Source: Isochrysis galbana
Lineage: Eukaryota; Haptophyta; Isochrysidales; Isochrysidaceae
Direction of reading: 5' to 3'
DNA: 64,000 bases
Assembly: GCA_018136815.1 (NCBI GenBank)
Contig: CM030939.1
Location: 2,845,419 to 2,909,418, forward strand
In this document: piece after piece, positions 10,528 to 21,704 of the stretch
Layout: each line of letters starts with the position of its first letter
Position numbering within the stretch: position 1 is the first letter of the stretch
Program-made: the position numbers and the translations under genes
The notes under the pieces: model-generated
What the model was told of the DNA's origin: nothing
The model's input: only the letters and a program-made list of their open reading frames with translations
The model's database searches: none

Positions 10528-11934
10528 CTTTGGGGGTGGGGGAGGGACCACTCGCGTGGGGGGGTGTTTGGTGGGGTGGGGGAGGGTGGGGGGGAGGCCG
10601 AGGCGCAGCCGGTGGGGCCGAGCCGACGTCCACGGGGCTCTGGGGAAGGGGGTGGGGGGAAAGGGGAGGAAAGGGAGGAAGGAGAGGAGGGAGACGAAGG
10701 CGGAGGGAGAGAGAGGGAGAGAGAGGCGCGCGCGCGGGTCGGCACTGACTCGGCCGAGGATAAAAGCCGATGTTCTCGAACTCCCCCGCCCCTGATGATG
10801 AAGGCCCTTCATGTAGGAATACTTTAGATTGTGTCCTTTGGAAGAGTGATTATTGTTCCTTTGATCCTTTTGTCCCCGGACGAGGGCCCCTCCCCCTCGT
10901 CGCCCCTTTTCTTTTCCCTCTTGGGATCCCTCTCTCTCTTCCCCTCCTCCCTCAAGCCGCTCCCGCCTCTCGAATCTTTCCTCCAACGCACAGGATGTGT
11001 TTCTGGGACCAGTGCCACACTGACTGACGAAATACTGCCAGAGGGGGGGGGAGGGGAGAGAGGGAGGCGAGGCGGGGGGAAGAGGACGAAATATAAAACA
11101 CATCCATCTCTGGGCTACCCTAAAGCTACAAGTCCGGTATCCGTTACCTCTCTACGGGCTTCCGACAGCCGTGGAGAGGGGCGCAGCCCTATCTTCTTCA
11201 GTGATAACGTCTTGGCTCCAGCCAGAATTTCGAGAAATTTTTTTCGAAATAAGGGGGGCCAATCGCAATCAAAACTTTTTACCGAAATAAAGGTCGATAT
11301 GCGATATGGCGCTGACGAAGCGAAATAAGCCGCCCCCCAGCCCGCTCCCCGCTCCCCCCGCCCCCGCCCGGGGCCGCGCGCCGCGCCTTGGCGCGCTTCC
11401 GGGCATCCAAGCGCAAGCGCAAAACCGACAACGACGAGGATGAGGATGATGATGATGACGCCCTTGAGTAAGGGCTCAGGGCTCAGGGCATCCCTCCGAC
11501 CCCCCAAGCTCGTCGCTCGTCGCAGGAGGTTGGTCTCCACTCAGCATCCGAGACCGGGGATGGCCGCGCGGCAACGCATCGGGGCCCGCCGCGGCGACCC
11601 TTAAGCAAATTCCGATTGGAAATTAGGCCGAAATTAGACCCCTCGAAGCTCGAAATTTGCTCCAACCTCATCGAAATTTCGAATCGAAATAAGGGTGGTT
11701 TTGGATCGAAACTCTGGCCGGAGCCAAATAACGTCTCTACCCAGCGCAAGAGCTGTTCGGTCTTGGCAAACGCCAGACTTTCGAGATTTTTTGGTAAAAT
11801 TTGGGGTTGGGCTCAATAAGATAAAAAATTGATCGAAATTTGGGGGGCACGGGCGCCCCCCCCCCCCCCCCCCCACGGCTCACGCCTCCACGCCCTTGCC
11901 CTTGCCCTTGCCCCCCGCCCCGCCCCCATCCCCA
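10528..11934. other. GC-rich and AAATTT-patterned intergenic sequence
   Basis: 10530-10760 is G-rich low-complexity sequence upstream of PTOX. 11190-11320 and 11600-11850 carry degenerate blocks built from AAATTTCG-like and GGAGCCA-like words. Related words recur at 14630-14710, 15465-15600 and 48210-48330. No gene seen. Confidence 0.45.
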
Positions 11935-12362
11935 TGCCGCATGTGCGCCAGCGCCGCCGAACCATTGTGGACGAGGTGGAAGAGGAGGTGATGGATGAGC
12001 CCACGCCCGCGCCCGCGCTCCCATCCCAGACAGTCGTGGACATTGTAGACGACAGTGACGAGGATAGGGAGACCACCGTGTTCCCAAGCGAGCCCCCCCG
12101 AGTTCCCGAGTCTATACCCCGAGTCAACGAGTCAACGAGTCAATACAAGTCAAGCACGCGCCTGAGCCACCCCCAGTCGCCTGCCACCACCTCCCACAAG
12201 CCTCCTTCCGCACTTCCGCACCCTCCGTGCGTCGTGCGTCGTGCGTCGATCACCATGCCCGTAGTCACCCCCGAGGACCGAGGAAAGCGCCATGAGCTCC
12301 CACCAAGAACCGCATTCCGCGCTAGCTGCCGGCGCGCCCTCGCAGGCGATCTCCAAGAGTGA
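11935..12362 (+). CDS. Hypothetical acidic/proline-rich open frame
   Basis: An open frame of about 142 residues from an internal ATG. It starts MPHVRQRRRTIVDEVEEEV and has an acidic patch (DIVDDSDED), then Ser/Thr/Pro-rich sequence. I recognise no domain. Part of its DNA (GAGTCAACGAGTCAA words near 12120-12145) resembles a block near 25195-25260, which favours a repeat-derived origin. Low confidence that it is a gene. Confidence 0.2.
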
Positions 12363-12699
12363 GATCAGCCTTCAGCCTTGCTCTGACACAGACGGCTAGA
12401 GTCCGATGGACCGACGAGATGACACCACACTCACGTCAACACTCTCCACATTTACGTATCCTTATCACGGAACGCACAGGAACCTGCTGACAGACCGAAC
12501 AAGGAAGAGAATGCCGACAAGAGAGCGACGGGGCGACGGACGATCCGACGGGGGCGACAGTTACGCACAGGAATAAGGAAGGAATCTTTCGAAAACCCTT
12601 AAGTGAGTTGATGAAGACCGATGTAAAATAGCGCCACGATATAATCCAACGGCCAACACCTGAGGGGGAATGAGGGTCACAGCACAAGGGGGCGTGTCG

Positions 12700-13345
12700 C
12701 TGTCGCATTCGCGAGTCGACACTCGTTAGGCTTCTCTCTTCTCTTCGTCGTTCGGCATTTCGTTATAATTCTCTCGTTCTCGTTCTCGGTCAAAAAGCTT
12801 CGCTTGGACGCATAGGGTCTTGGGTTGTGGAGCGTTCTCTCTCTTTCTCTCGAAGAGAAGGGAAGTTTCCCCACCTTTCTCCCTCCTAGGCGCCTCGCAA
12901 ATAGGTTTAATTCGCTATCTTCTCCGCGCTTCTCTATCTACTTCAGTGATTGCAATCAGGTTTAATTTGCAATCTCATCGCATCTCCCCCTTAGGCACAT
13001 CGCACTCCTTTCGTCTTATTTGGTAGGTCTCTTGGAATCTTGTGCGGCAGGATTGCCCCTCGTTTCCGTTGTGGTGCGATTCCCCTTCCAGACGGGATCG
13101 CCGACAGATCGCCTTCTGATCGTCGTCCGTCGTCGTCTGGCCGGAGTGTTTGGGTTTGATTTTAGTCGAGTTACGTGAGAAAGTCGTGGGGCGAGAGTCG
13201 GGGTGTTTTCCTGGGTGTCGTTGTCCGTCGTCCTGTCGCCAGTCGTCATCCGTCGTCGCTCTCGCTCTCGTCGCTCTCGCTCTCGTAACACTCATACCCT
13301 ACAGCCTCGCCTCTCCTCGCCAGCCCCTGCACCGGCTGCGATGTC
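12700..13345 (+). mobile_element. LTR-like repeat, copy 1
   Basis: About 645 bp that matches 22255-22900 in inverted orientation with scattered differences. Shared blocks include the AATAGGTTTAATTCGC region, GATCGTCGTCCGTCGTCGTC and CGAGAGTCGGGGTGTTTTCC. Similar organisation (an AAATTAAACC motif, then basic-codon-like sequence) occurs at 31945-32667 and 33106-33830 next to a Gypsy fragment, which suggests LTR or leader sequence of a Ty3/Gypsy-type fossil. It stands alone here and looks old and broken. Confidence 0.45.
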
Positions 13346-13403
13346 CCCTTTTCTACGGTCAACTCGTCTTGCTGCACGTTTGTACTGTAAAAAGGGGGGT
13401 CCT

Positions 13404-13986
13404 TTAAGTAGAACTTATACCGTCCACATGGGGGGCACTTGCGAAAAAAACAACCAAACCTGAGGTTGCACCCTCTGATTTCCAGGCTCTTATTTCCAGG
13501 TCCTTCACTTTCATCCACGCCATCGCAACCTCGGCGGGGAGCACGGGCTTGAAGGCGTGCGCAGTGGTAGCCGCGATTGCTTGCCCTTCTTCGCGCTTTG
13601 CCTTTAGCTCCTCCTCCTTGCGCGCCATACTTGGGATGCCGCTTGTCTCTTGCGCAGCTCTTGACTCTTGAAGTACACGTAGGTAGACGTCGCGGTGTTC
13701 GGCGCGTGGGTTGCAGACCTTGACGTTGCGAGGCTTCACTCTGCCGTCGAGATGCATCCGGATGTTGAACGGACCCCCCGTGTAATTTGCCCCACAAAAG
13801 AGGCACATCTTCGACTTGCGGCTCTTGACGCGCGCGCTCTCTGCTCTCTGCATCCACCGTTGCCCACTCGAGGGCGCTCCCTTCGAGACTGGCGATCTCA
13901 ATCTCGGGGTTCTGGGAGCGTTCGGCGGCTTCCTGTTCCTCTTCAGCCATGCGCTCATGGAGGGCGTCCTCCATGAAGTCTTCCAT
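13404..13986 (-). mobile_element. hAT-type DNA transposon, N-terminal BED-finger fragment
   Basis: The minus strand encodes a BED-type zinc finger at about 13808-13670: CLFC, then GG, a basic stretch, MHLDG, and a final C followed by an AEH. Such fingers head hAT transposases. An acidic N-terminal part (MEDFMEDALHERMAEEEQEA) lies upstream at 13986-13820 in a different frame, so there is at least one frameshift between the two. Downstream sequence KVKDLEIRAWKSEG ends near 13470. A 30-bp piece of the same coding DNA reappears near 33943-33972. No terminal inverted repeat was identified. It is a broken copy. Confidence 0.55.
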
Positions 13987-14837
13987 CGAGAGATCGGGAG
14001 AGGGAGAGAGGAGAGAGGAGAGAGGAGAGAGGAGCGCAGTCGAGAGAGGAGAGGGGAGAGAGTACAGGAGCAGTGGAGAGAGAGGAGAGAGGAGAGAGGA
14101 CAGGAGAGATATCGTTTTGTGAGTGAAGAAAAATGAGAAATTTCATTAATAAGCAGACCCTCTTCATCTCCATGCTTCTTACTTTTCGTCTTTTGCTGGC
14201 CCCTCCCGCCTCTCAACGCAGCACACCACCGGTGGGTTACTCGAAAAACCGGTGGTGAATATGGAAACACAAGATATATATACATCTTGTATAGTAGTAA
14301 CTTACTTATGCGAGACATGCGAGTAAAATTTTTAATTAGTACTTATAGTATGCCCCAGCCTCCAACCTGTCACCCTATCACTCACCGTCATGTCCGACCA
14401 ACCTGATACCCACCTGACGTCACTGATAGCAGACCTGGCGTGGCATCACTTGGGCAAAGAGGGCGAATGTAGGATCCTGCGACGGTGACTAGTGACTGAC
14501 TAGCCTGCAAGGAGGGGACATAGAAACGCAAACAACTTCTAAAACAAAAAGGTCGATCGCGGATGCGACACTCGCCCCTCGCGTCTCGCGCCGCGCTCCG
14601 CGCGGCCCCCCAAGTTTTGTTTCTTTTTCCACAAGTGACAAGTGAAAGGCCCCAAATTTTGTTTAAAAAATTCGATTTCGATTGACCACCCAAATTTGAC
14701 AAAAAATTACAAAACTTTTACTTTTACGTCAACCCCAAGCTGATATCAGGTCTGATATCAGGTATTAGTTAGGTTGGCGAAACCTGATGACCTAATACCT
14801 GACGTCCCATCACCGGTGGTTGGTGGGCGGAGTTTAG
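13987..14837. other. Purine-rich and AT-rich spacer
   Basis: 13990-14110 is GAGAGGAGA-type low-complexity sequence. 14635-14720 holds an AAATTT-patterned block. Near 14740-14800 TGATATCAGG-type words repeat. No gene seen. Confidence 0.4.
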
Positions 14838-14910
14838 CTCCGCCCACCGAAAAATAGGAAATAGGTAAGTCCAAGTCCCGCACTTGTTTACAGGATCAAG
14901 TCGGGACGAC
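14838..14910. repeat. Hairpin-bearing repeat module (copy 1)
   Basis: Shares GCTCCGCCCACCG, GGTAAGTC and TGTTTACAGGAT with 60230-60290. A stem GTCCCG (14875-14880) pairs with CGGGAC (14902-14907). The second copy keeps the stem with a compensatory change. Confidence 0.6.
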
Positions 14911-15107
14911 TGAGGCCGTTGCCAGCCCGGTACATGCGCAGGAGGAAGGAGGAAGGGGAGAACGGATCATCACCGGGGGGGGGGGGCACCGGACCATATC
15001 TATATCTAAGCCCTTCACCCCGATCCCCCTAGTGGCTAGTGGCTAGTGGGGCACGGGGGGAGCCGTCTGATGGCGGGGGGAGAAGGGCCGGGGGAGTGGG
15101 GGTGTAG

Positions 15108-15187
15108 AAAGTATACTACGTGTAGGTAGTGGTTCCATGCGCCGCGAGTGCGCGAGTGCGGTAAGAATACTATGAGGATTTTTTTTC
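15108..15187 (+). repeat. Short dispersed repeat ending in a T-run
   Basis: GTGTAGAAAGTATACTACGT through GCGGTAAGAATACTA to a T8 run. About 80 bp match 25277-25365 in inverted orientation. The GAATNNTA...TTTTTTTT ending resembles the LINE 3' ends of this window. Confidence 0.55.
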
Positions 15188-16750
15188 ATTGAATGGTCAT
15201 TGTCGTAGTCCGAATCTTCCGACTCCGGGGTCCGGGGCATTGTGTCCTCCTCCTCCGCCTCAGATGTCAGATGCCATGTTTTGCTGGACTACATTGCGCA
15301 GGCGGGGCTCGGACTCGGACTCGGACTCGGACGGCGGCACCCTCTCCCTCTCCGAGGAGGCAGGCCTCGGCCGCTTAGGCTTAGAGCGGGAGAGCGGGAG
15401 CTAGAGCTAGAGGGCGTCATGCGCATGCGCATGCGGGGGGGAGGCTGGGGGGAGGGAGGCGTTTCGGGGCCCAAATTTCGCTTCAGCGCTCTGCGCCGTT
15501 CTTCAGCGCTTCGCACTTGCACCCAAATTTCGGTCGAAAATGTCTATTTCGTCGGTTCACCCAAATTTTGTTCGCGAAACTCTGGCCTGGGCCAATTAGG
15601 AGAAGGCCCACAACATCCGCTGGAGGCCTCTGTGCCGTGGGCGTGCGCCGAGCCCCCCGCGTGCGCCGAGCCCCTCGCCACCTTGAGTTTGCCCTCCGCA
15701 AGACGGGAGGATTCTGCTGAGGTTCGCGGCGGGGCTTCCACCGCTGCTGCCGAGAAACCCGATCCCTGGACCGACGTCCTCCGCCGCCGCCGCGCCCCCC
15801 CCCTCCCCCCCCCCGCCCGCCTTGTGACTTTCGGTTGTTCAACCGCCCCCCCCAAAACCCCGGTGACGGCAGATTCATTGGGGAAGGATACGGGTGTGGG
15901 GCCTTGATTTGACTCGCTGAAACGGCCGGCAAATCTCGCTTTCGGAGAGTGGATCGGTAAAGCGAGGTGGGCGGGAGGGCGTCGGGAGAGAGGTGGGCAG
16001 GGCGCGATCTCGCGCGGGTGTGATGAGAGCTCATCTTCCGGCGGCTCCTCGAGCTCTTTGGCGAAGAGGGGCGGGGGGGGGGGGGCGGGGGGGCGGGCGG
16101 GCGGGGAAGGCGGGCGGGCGGGGGGGGGAGGCGGGCGGGCGGGGGGGGGCGGAGCGCCTTCTTCCAGAAAGCACTCTCGAGCAATCTCGGTGGGGAACTG
16201 CCGCGGGAGCCAAGAGAACTTCCTCCCTTGCGCCGCCTCTGCGCGAAGGGGGTGGCTGGGCAGCGCTTCTCTCGCTCGCTCCCCTCGGCTCTGAAGCGGG
16301 ACCCAAACACCTGCCTGCCTCGGGCCTCCGAGAGAAGTCATCCAAGGAAGAGAAAAGGGGGGAGCCGGCTTCCTCCCGAGCTTCTCAGCCAAAAGAGAAG
16401 GAAAGCCCTACTCTAGTCTTCAGAGGGAGGGGGGAGGGAGGGAGGGAGAGAGAGACCTAGAAGGCGAGAGTGCCAGCCCCCCCACCCCGCCGGAGCTCGG
16501 CTGCATAGCGAGCTCGCCACCGAGCGCGGTCGCGCACAGAGTCAGACGGCGCTCGCCTCGATAACACCACCTCCAGCTTCGCGTCAGCCGCTGCGTCAAA
16601 GCCCTCGCGGCCGCCCTGATCCTCTCGCTGTGCTCCCTCAGCCTTCGAATCTCCACCACCTGCCCCACCACCTCCACTCTTCTCACATCCCCTCCGCTGC
16701 AGGTGCACACGGCGAGGGTCATCGGCACGCCGGCTGCTATCAAGTAGTTC
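15188..16750. other. GC-rich upstream region of the histidine kinase gene
   Basis: Contains a (GGACTC)n patch near 15310, AAATTTCGG-type blocks at 15470-15600, and G-runs at 16065-16150. Long open frames on both strands here are proline/arginine- or glycine-rich by composition and are not credible genes. Confidence 0.45.
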
Positions 16751-19399
16751 ATGCCGCTCCATTACTACGCCGCCCGCAAGCCCGTCGATGAGCAGGGGTT
16801 AACTTCCTTCGTGACGTCAAGGAATTCTGTCGGTGTCACACGCGAGATTGTGTACGCCTTGTCTGTTGTGCTTCTCGTTATGAGCGTCATTACGGATGTT
16901 GTCGACAACGATTACTCGACTATCCCGGGCGCATTCATCCTCCTCATTGCCATTGGGATGGGCAGCAGGACATCGTTTGAGAAAAAGGGTGGCTCGTTTG
17001 GTCAGCAAGTCTGGATACTCGATCCCCATCTTGTTTTAGCAGTGACCTATGCCGCATGGCACAACTTTATCTTACAGGACAGGCAGGTGGAAGGACCGTT
17101 CTCGCTTGAGCCAGTGGGCGTCGCGTTCGGTATCTTCCTCGTGCACCTCATCTTGGCTTTTGGCGGAGTTTCTCTCAAAAGTAAGCTTGGGGTAACGGCC
17201 ATTTTCTGTGCCTGCCACACCTTCCGCCCCATATTCGGCATTGGGTGGCGGGAACAAGTGCTCATCGTCGGTGGCAGTCTGGTAGGGTTGCTCTGTGGCT
17301 CCGCTGTAGTCGAGGATGCAGGCTTGATGGCCAAGTTCGTCGAGATGGCAGAGGCCAACCGGCGTTCAGACTCGAGGCTCAACCACGTCATCAAAGGGCA
17401 GTGTGGCGGCGCAGCTGCGCTCATTAGTGGATTGATGATGATAAGGGGTGATCTGACCGAGTTCACTGCGCAGCACGAGGCCGACCTGATGGAGACATTG
17501 GACCAGGTCCAGAAAATGCTCATGGAAGCCGCAGAGTGGTGTGGCCCGCACCGCCTATCGTAGCCTGCCCCTCCCTCGCACCCGCGCTCGTGATGTTTGT
17601 GCCCAGGTCAACATTGCATCATCTGAATCACTCAGTGTCCTACAGGTTCACTCAGCGTGCCTTCGCACGCTAGTTGAAGCTTTGCATCGTCCATGTGTCT
17701 GGCCCTTTCGAACGTTGTGCGCAGGTGTCACAAGCGCGAGATATTTCTTCGAATGGAGCAGGGCTCGTACCAGCCGGCACCAAGCCCTGTGCGCCTTATG
17801 GATGGATTGCAAACCATGCTAGGTGCCAATGCCAAGGTGGAAGCTCCCGAGACGGCGATAATCGACCACACCGTCTTTCAGCTAGTGATGCAGGAGGCGC
17901 TCAGCAATTGCACCAAGTACTCGAATCCAGAGGCGCCCATCGAAGCCAAGGCTAGACTTTGTGCAGGTGTGCCCTGAGTCACCGCTGAGCGCCATGCAGC
18001 AGTCTGAACATTTCTAACCCTCAATGCCCAACCATTTCACATCGCTCCGCCATAGAAATTGAAGGTACGCCAGAGGCATTGCATCTTTCAGTCAAAAGTC
18101 GCAACCGGCGTGGTTTGCCGCACCTCTCGAAGGCGGATTGCGTCAAGGTGTTTTCGGACGGATTCAAGAAGCCATCGTCAGCCTCACACTCTCGCTTGAG
18201 CGCATGCAGGTACGTGATCAAGCCGAGTCTAAATGTATACTTGGCATTCCGTGGAAGCACCGGGCAGCGATATCTCACTCGCCACACATGTCTTTCTCAA
18301 TCCGCAGCGACGGGCTTGGGCTTGCATCTATCCGTCTTGCAATGCGAGCTGTTGGTGGCGACGTGTGGATGGCTGCAGATGAGGCGCACACGACCATTCA
18401 CTTCCTCTTCCCAGTGGTATCGATCACCGAGGATGAGTCTCAAAGCACCAAAAGTTCAAGTCGGAAGGAACTGCCCGAGAACCATCACGAAAAATCACGC
18501 GAAAGCGAGGCCGGTTGTGACGAGGGTTACTCCCATGCGAACATGGGCAGCTCAGACTCAACGCTTGTAGATTCTGAGGGTAGCACTTCTGAGGAGGAGG
18601 CGCTCGCGTTGCTGTCTGATTTCTGCAAGCCACCGACCACCGCTGGCATCGATTCGGCGCCTGTTTGCATCGGCATCGACGACTCGAAGATGCACCGGAA
18701 AGTCCAGGCGAGTGACTCACATGACTTCCGCGAGTCTTCAGCAGCATCTAGAATACGCAGTAGACGAGTTGCGAATGGTGCGTTGTAGTGCTTTGGACAT
18801 CAGCTCAGGTTCGCTGCGCTTCCGCCCAACGCTCCGCAGTCAATGATCTTCAAAGTCTTCATGCATGCTGACAAGAAACGTAGCGGAAGCCTCGGAGAGA
18901 CCGTCACCGAAATGGAGGCGTTCGTCGATGTTGTCATGGGCAAACGCACATTGTATGCGCTGCTATTGGCCGGCCCGGAGGCATGTCCGACGCTGGTGCG
19001 GCCTCGCACTGTTCAGCACACTTGCACTATTGGTTCACTACCCATTCCTTGCACCACGAACATGCCTTACTGCTCAGGACACTTGAGCCAGCTAGTCTTC
19101 CGCCAGCAGATATCGCCGTCCTCGACCAAAACATCGACTATGAAGATCGAGGTGTGAGCATTAAAGGGTCGGAGCTTGCGTTGAAGCTTAGGGAGGCGGG
19201 TTTCAAGGGCGTCGTTTGCATTTTGACAGGCGCGTGTTCCGGTCAGCTAAGGAAGTTGGCAAGCCTCCCCGGCGTGGATTTTGCGTATGAGAAAAACGCA
19301 GGCCCGTCAACCATAGCCACTGAGCTCATTGCTGCACACAAGGTGCGCACGAGTATTGCACAATGGCAACGATCTAAAGAGAGGCAAGTGCATGCTTAG
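16751..19399 (+). CDS. Membrane-bound hybrid histidine kinase
   Basis: Six exons: 16751-17538, 17725-17966, 18056-18209, 18308-18707, 18804-18952, 19078-19399. All phases match and the total is exactly 685 codons (684 residues). One intron (18708-18803) needs a GC-AG pair; the rest are GT-AG. An in-frame TAG just upstream of the first ATG supports the start. Several hydrophobic segments occupy about residues 34-190. The phospho-acceptor is probably H212 (SRLNHVIKGQ). The ATPase part has the N box (QEALSNCTKY, N324), an RNRRGLPHLS block, and the G2 box SDGLGLASIR (about 395-404). A Ser/Glu-rich linker leads to a receiver: CIGIDDS (D519, D520), VLDQN with phospho-acceptor D594, ILTGAC, and a Lys in FAYEKN. 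The input signal is unknown. It probably autophosphorylates and passes phosphate His to Asp. No output domain follows the receiver. Confidence 0.85.
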
Positions 19400-19661
19400 A
19401 CACGTCAACGTTGGTGCTTTCATTGACCTGCTACCTGTGCGCACGTCGTGTGGGGTCCATCTTCTTTGCACCAATCTGCAAAGGGCAGATGGCGGCCCAA
19501 ATACGTGAAGCCTCGAAGTGTGTCGTCATCGACCTCGTTAGCGTGCATGTTGCGTGTGGGCGCATGTGCGAGCAGTGCGCACAATGCACCTCCAAGGGAA
19601 TATCGATCGTCCTAATTATATTGCAGAAATATTTAGAAGTCGATGTCAAATAAAAGCTCTC
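19400..19661. other. 3' flank of the histidine kinase gene
   Basis: Short non-coding flank that ends where the second LINE begins. No separate feature seen. Confidence 0.4.
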
Positions 19662-19677
19662 GAAGGTGCCGGATAAA
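19662..19677. repeat. Target-site duplication, left copy (LINE 2)
   Basis: GAAGGTGCCGGATAAA, identical to 21423-21438. Confidence 0.85.
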
Positions 19678-21422
19678 AAAAACATCTGAAGATTCTGGGC
19701 TACACACCTACTACTGACTGGGACTGGTCTCCCTTCTCTACTTGCATCGCCCTTACTTCCCTCCCTCCACCTCTTCCCCTGCCCCCCTTCTTTCCTTTTT
19801 CTTCGGTTTCCGGGGTCCGGCCTTGGTGCGCTACCTAAGGCCTGGTTCGGAGTGCGGGGGCCGGGCAGGCCTGTTGTGTCTTCTCTTTTGGTGTTCGCGT
19901 CTGCCTTCGTTCGCGCCTAGTGTGACAGTGGCGCCGGGTCAGCTGCGTCTCTGGTGTTGACCTTGTTCTATGTTTTGTTGGCTTATTCGTCCTTGTTTTG
20001 TTGCTCCTTGGGTTCCTCGACAGCGTGTGCTATCCTCAGCTTTGTGGCTAGATTCACTAGTTCCTTGCTGGGTTTGAGCCCGCCGTTGTCGTTCATACTG
20101 AAAACGGGCCTCAAGTCGCTTATGTCTATCCGTTTTTGGGTTGCCTACCCATGCCCGCTTGGGCGGTTCTTGCCGCGTCGGTCTCGTTTGCGAAGAGTAG
20201 AGCTTTACTTAGCGTGGTGAATCGTTCTATTGTTCTTATCAGTATTGATTCTTCTGAGAAAACAACTCCGTCGTAGTGTATTCTATAAAAATCAGTAATG
20301 ATAAACCTCCATGCTACCAGATATAAAGTGTATATCGCTTTCGGGGCGTCCCCTTTCGGGAAAATAAACAGGTTGTCGATTATAGTTTCCTCTCTGTTTC
20401 TACCCGCTTTAGGTGAGAATTGTGCAATTTCGTTGATCGCGTCCAGGACACTGGTTATGCCTTGGCACTCGCCCGGGTGCGTCGAGGCTTCGTCCGCCTC
20501 TCCACAGATGCGGCATGTGCTGTCTCTGCCGGGAAAACGGATAAAGGTACCCAGCTTTCTAGGACCAGTACGGCGAAAGTCGGTTTCTTTCAGAGGCTAA
20601 AAAAACAACGGGAGAGTATGGGGTTACACGCCCCGAGCAACAAACACATTAAGAGAATGATAAGCCCGCTGTACACGGTGGACAAGGATTTCAACATAGG
20701 AACGTCGGAGGACCTCTTGCAAGCGGCAAGGGGGCTAGACCTACGACACATCACCTAAAGCAGCTAAATCTCTGGGTAGGAATCACAGCAGTTACCAAAA
20801 AAAGGAATCTAAATTATTTAAGGGAGAATAACCAAAGCTAACACCGAAAGCAAAGGACGAGCCACAGTCTCCCGCCCCCTTCTCTCCAACTCCTGGCCGA
20901 AGCAGCGCGCGCGGCCTCCCCGGAACCAGCTTCTCCGCCAACGAGGGAACTGGAGAAGGGGGAGGGGGTTGTTAGGGGTTAAGGTTGGGTAGTAGGGAGG
21001 TACACAAGCACACTGCCTCACGCCGCACACGTAGCGGGGTTTTTTAAGAAGATTTTTTTTTCCAGGTAGTTTAGTATCCACTTGGCTTGTAGCGCCTTGA
21101 CGTGGTTGTCCCAGTCTAGGAGACCCAGCCCCAGGTGGGGTCCCTCCTCCGATGCGTTTTTTAGGGGGAGCTCGGGGTGTTTTATCCATTGTAGCCTACG
21201 CCCGGTGCGCGTGTTTGTCCACAATATTTTGTCCACGGATCGCTTGACTGCCGCATGGAACGATCTCGGGGCCGCCAGCGTTTGTAGCCAGTACCGCGGG
21301 ATTGAGTATATGAGGAAGTTGGCCACTTTAATTTTTCCGTGTATGTTTAAGTTACTCGTGATCGGTGCGTACATGCCGGCTTTTTTTTCCATCTCCATGA
21401 CCCTATCAGTTTACTGATAGTT
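19678..21422 (-). mobile_element. 5'-truncated LINE, copy 2 of the same family
   Basis: A 1.74-kb insertion between perfect 16-bp duplications; sense strand minus. Minus-strand 21398-21018 encodes the region just after the RT fingers and palm: NLNIHGKIKVANFLIYSIPR, ILWTNTRTGRR and LGLGLLDWDNHVKALQAKW. Further on, about 20520-20130 encodes CRICGEADEASTHPGEC (C-x2-C-x8-H-x3-C) followed by TLYLVAWRFIITDFYR, which parallels the LINE 1 block KALYLIAWRHIIGDFYR. The two parts are not in one continuous frame, so the copy carries at least one frameshift or stop between them. The sense 3' end reads AGAATCTTCAGATG then a T-run. It is more damaged than copy 1, though its duplications are intact. Confidence 0.8.
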
Positions 21423-21438
21423 GAAGGTGCCGGATAAA
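21423..21438. repeat. Target-site duplication, right copy (LINE 2)
   Basis: Exact match to 19662-19677. Confidence 0.85.
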
Positions 21439-21505
21439 TAAAAACCTTCTAAAATTCTCGCCGGGAGTGCGGCCCGCGACCACTGACTGGGGGTCTTGGC
21501 TAGAT
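21439..21505 (-). mobile_element. Older LINE 3'-end fragment
   Basis: TAAAAACCTTCTAAAATTCT then CGCCGGGAGTGCGG and ACTGACTGGG. The first part parallels the low end of LINE 1 (ACTTCTTAATATTCTCGCCG) and the ACTGACTGGG word recurs in LINE 2 near 19711. LINE 2 therefore seems to have landed beside an older, nearly deleted relative. Confidence 0.5.
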
Positions 21506-21534
21506 TGATGAGTTACCGTTACCAGCCCCTGCCA

Positions 21535-21630
21535 GGGGCTGGGGTTGATTGTACGGGCCCACCCCGGGGGGTGTCCGCGATGCAGTGAGGGGGGCGCGAG
21601 GACCCCATTGACCCCCACTTATAAAAATAG
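21535..21630 (-). repeat. Repeat family B copy
   Basis: GGGGTTGATTGTACGGGCCC through GACCCCCACTTATAAAAATAGG. Near-identical in reverse to 52915-53010, and related to 8395-8515. Confidence 0.65.
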
Positions 21631-21704
21631 GTTGCCGACATGCGACATGAGACATGATGACTAAGTAAGGCTCTAGCTCTATCTCAGGGCTGTACATGAT
21701 TCAA

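Noticed and set aside
9855-10745. 296-codon Ser/Arg-rich frame overlapping PTOX
   Set aside because: A shifted-frame shadow of the plastid terminal oxidase gene on the same strand.
15483-16392. Long proline- and glycine-rich frames upstream of the kinase gene
   Set aside because: Products of G- and C-runs on both strands with no domain and no codon-level order.
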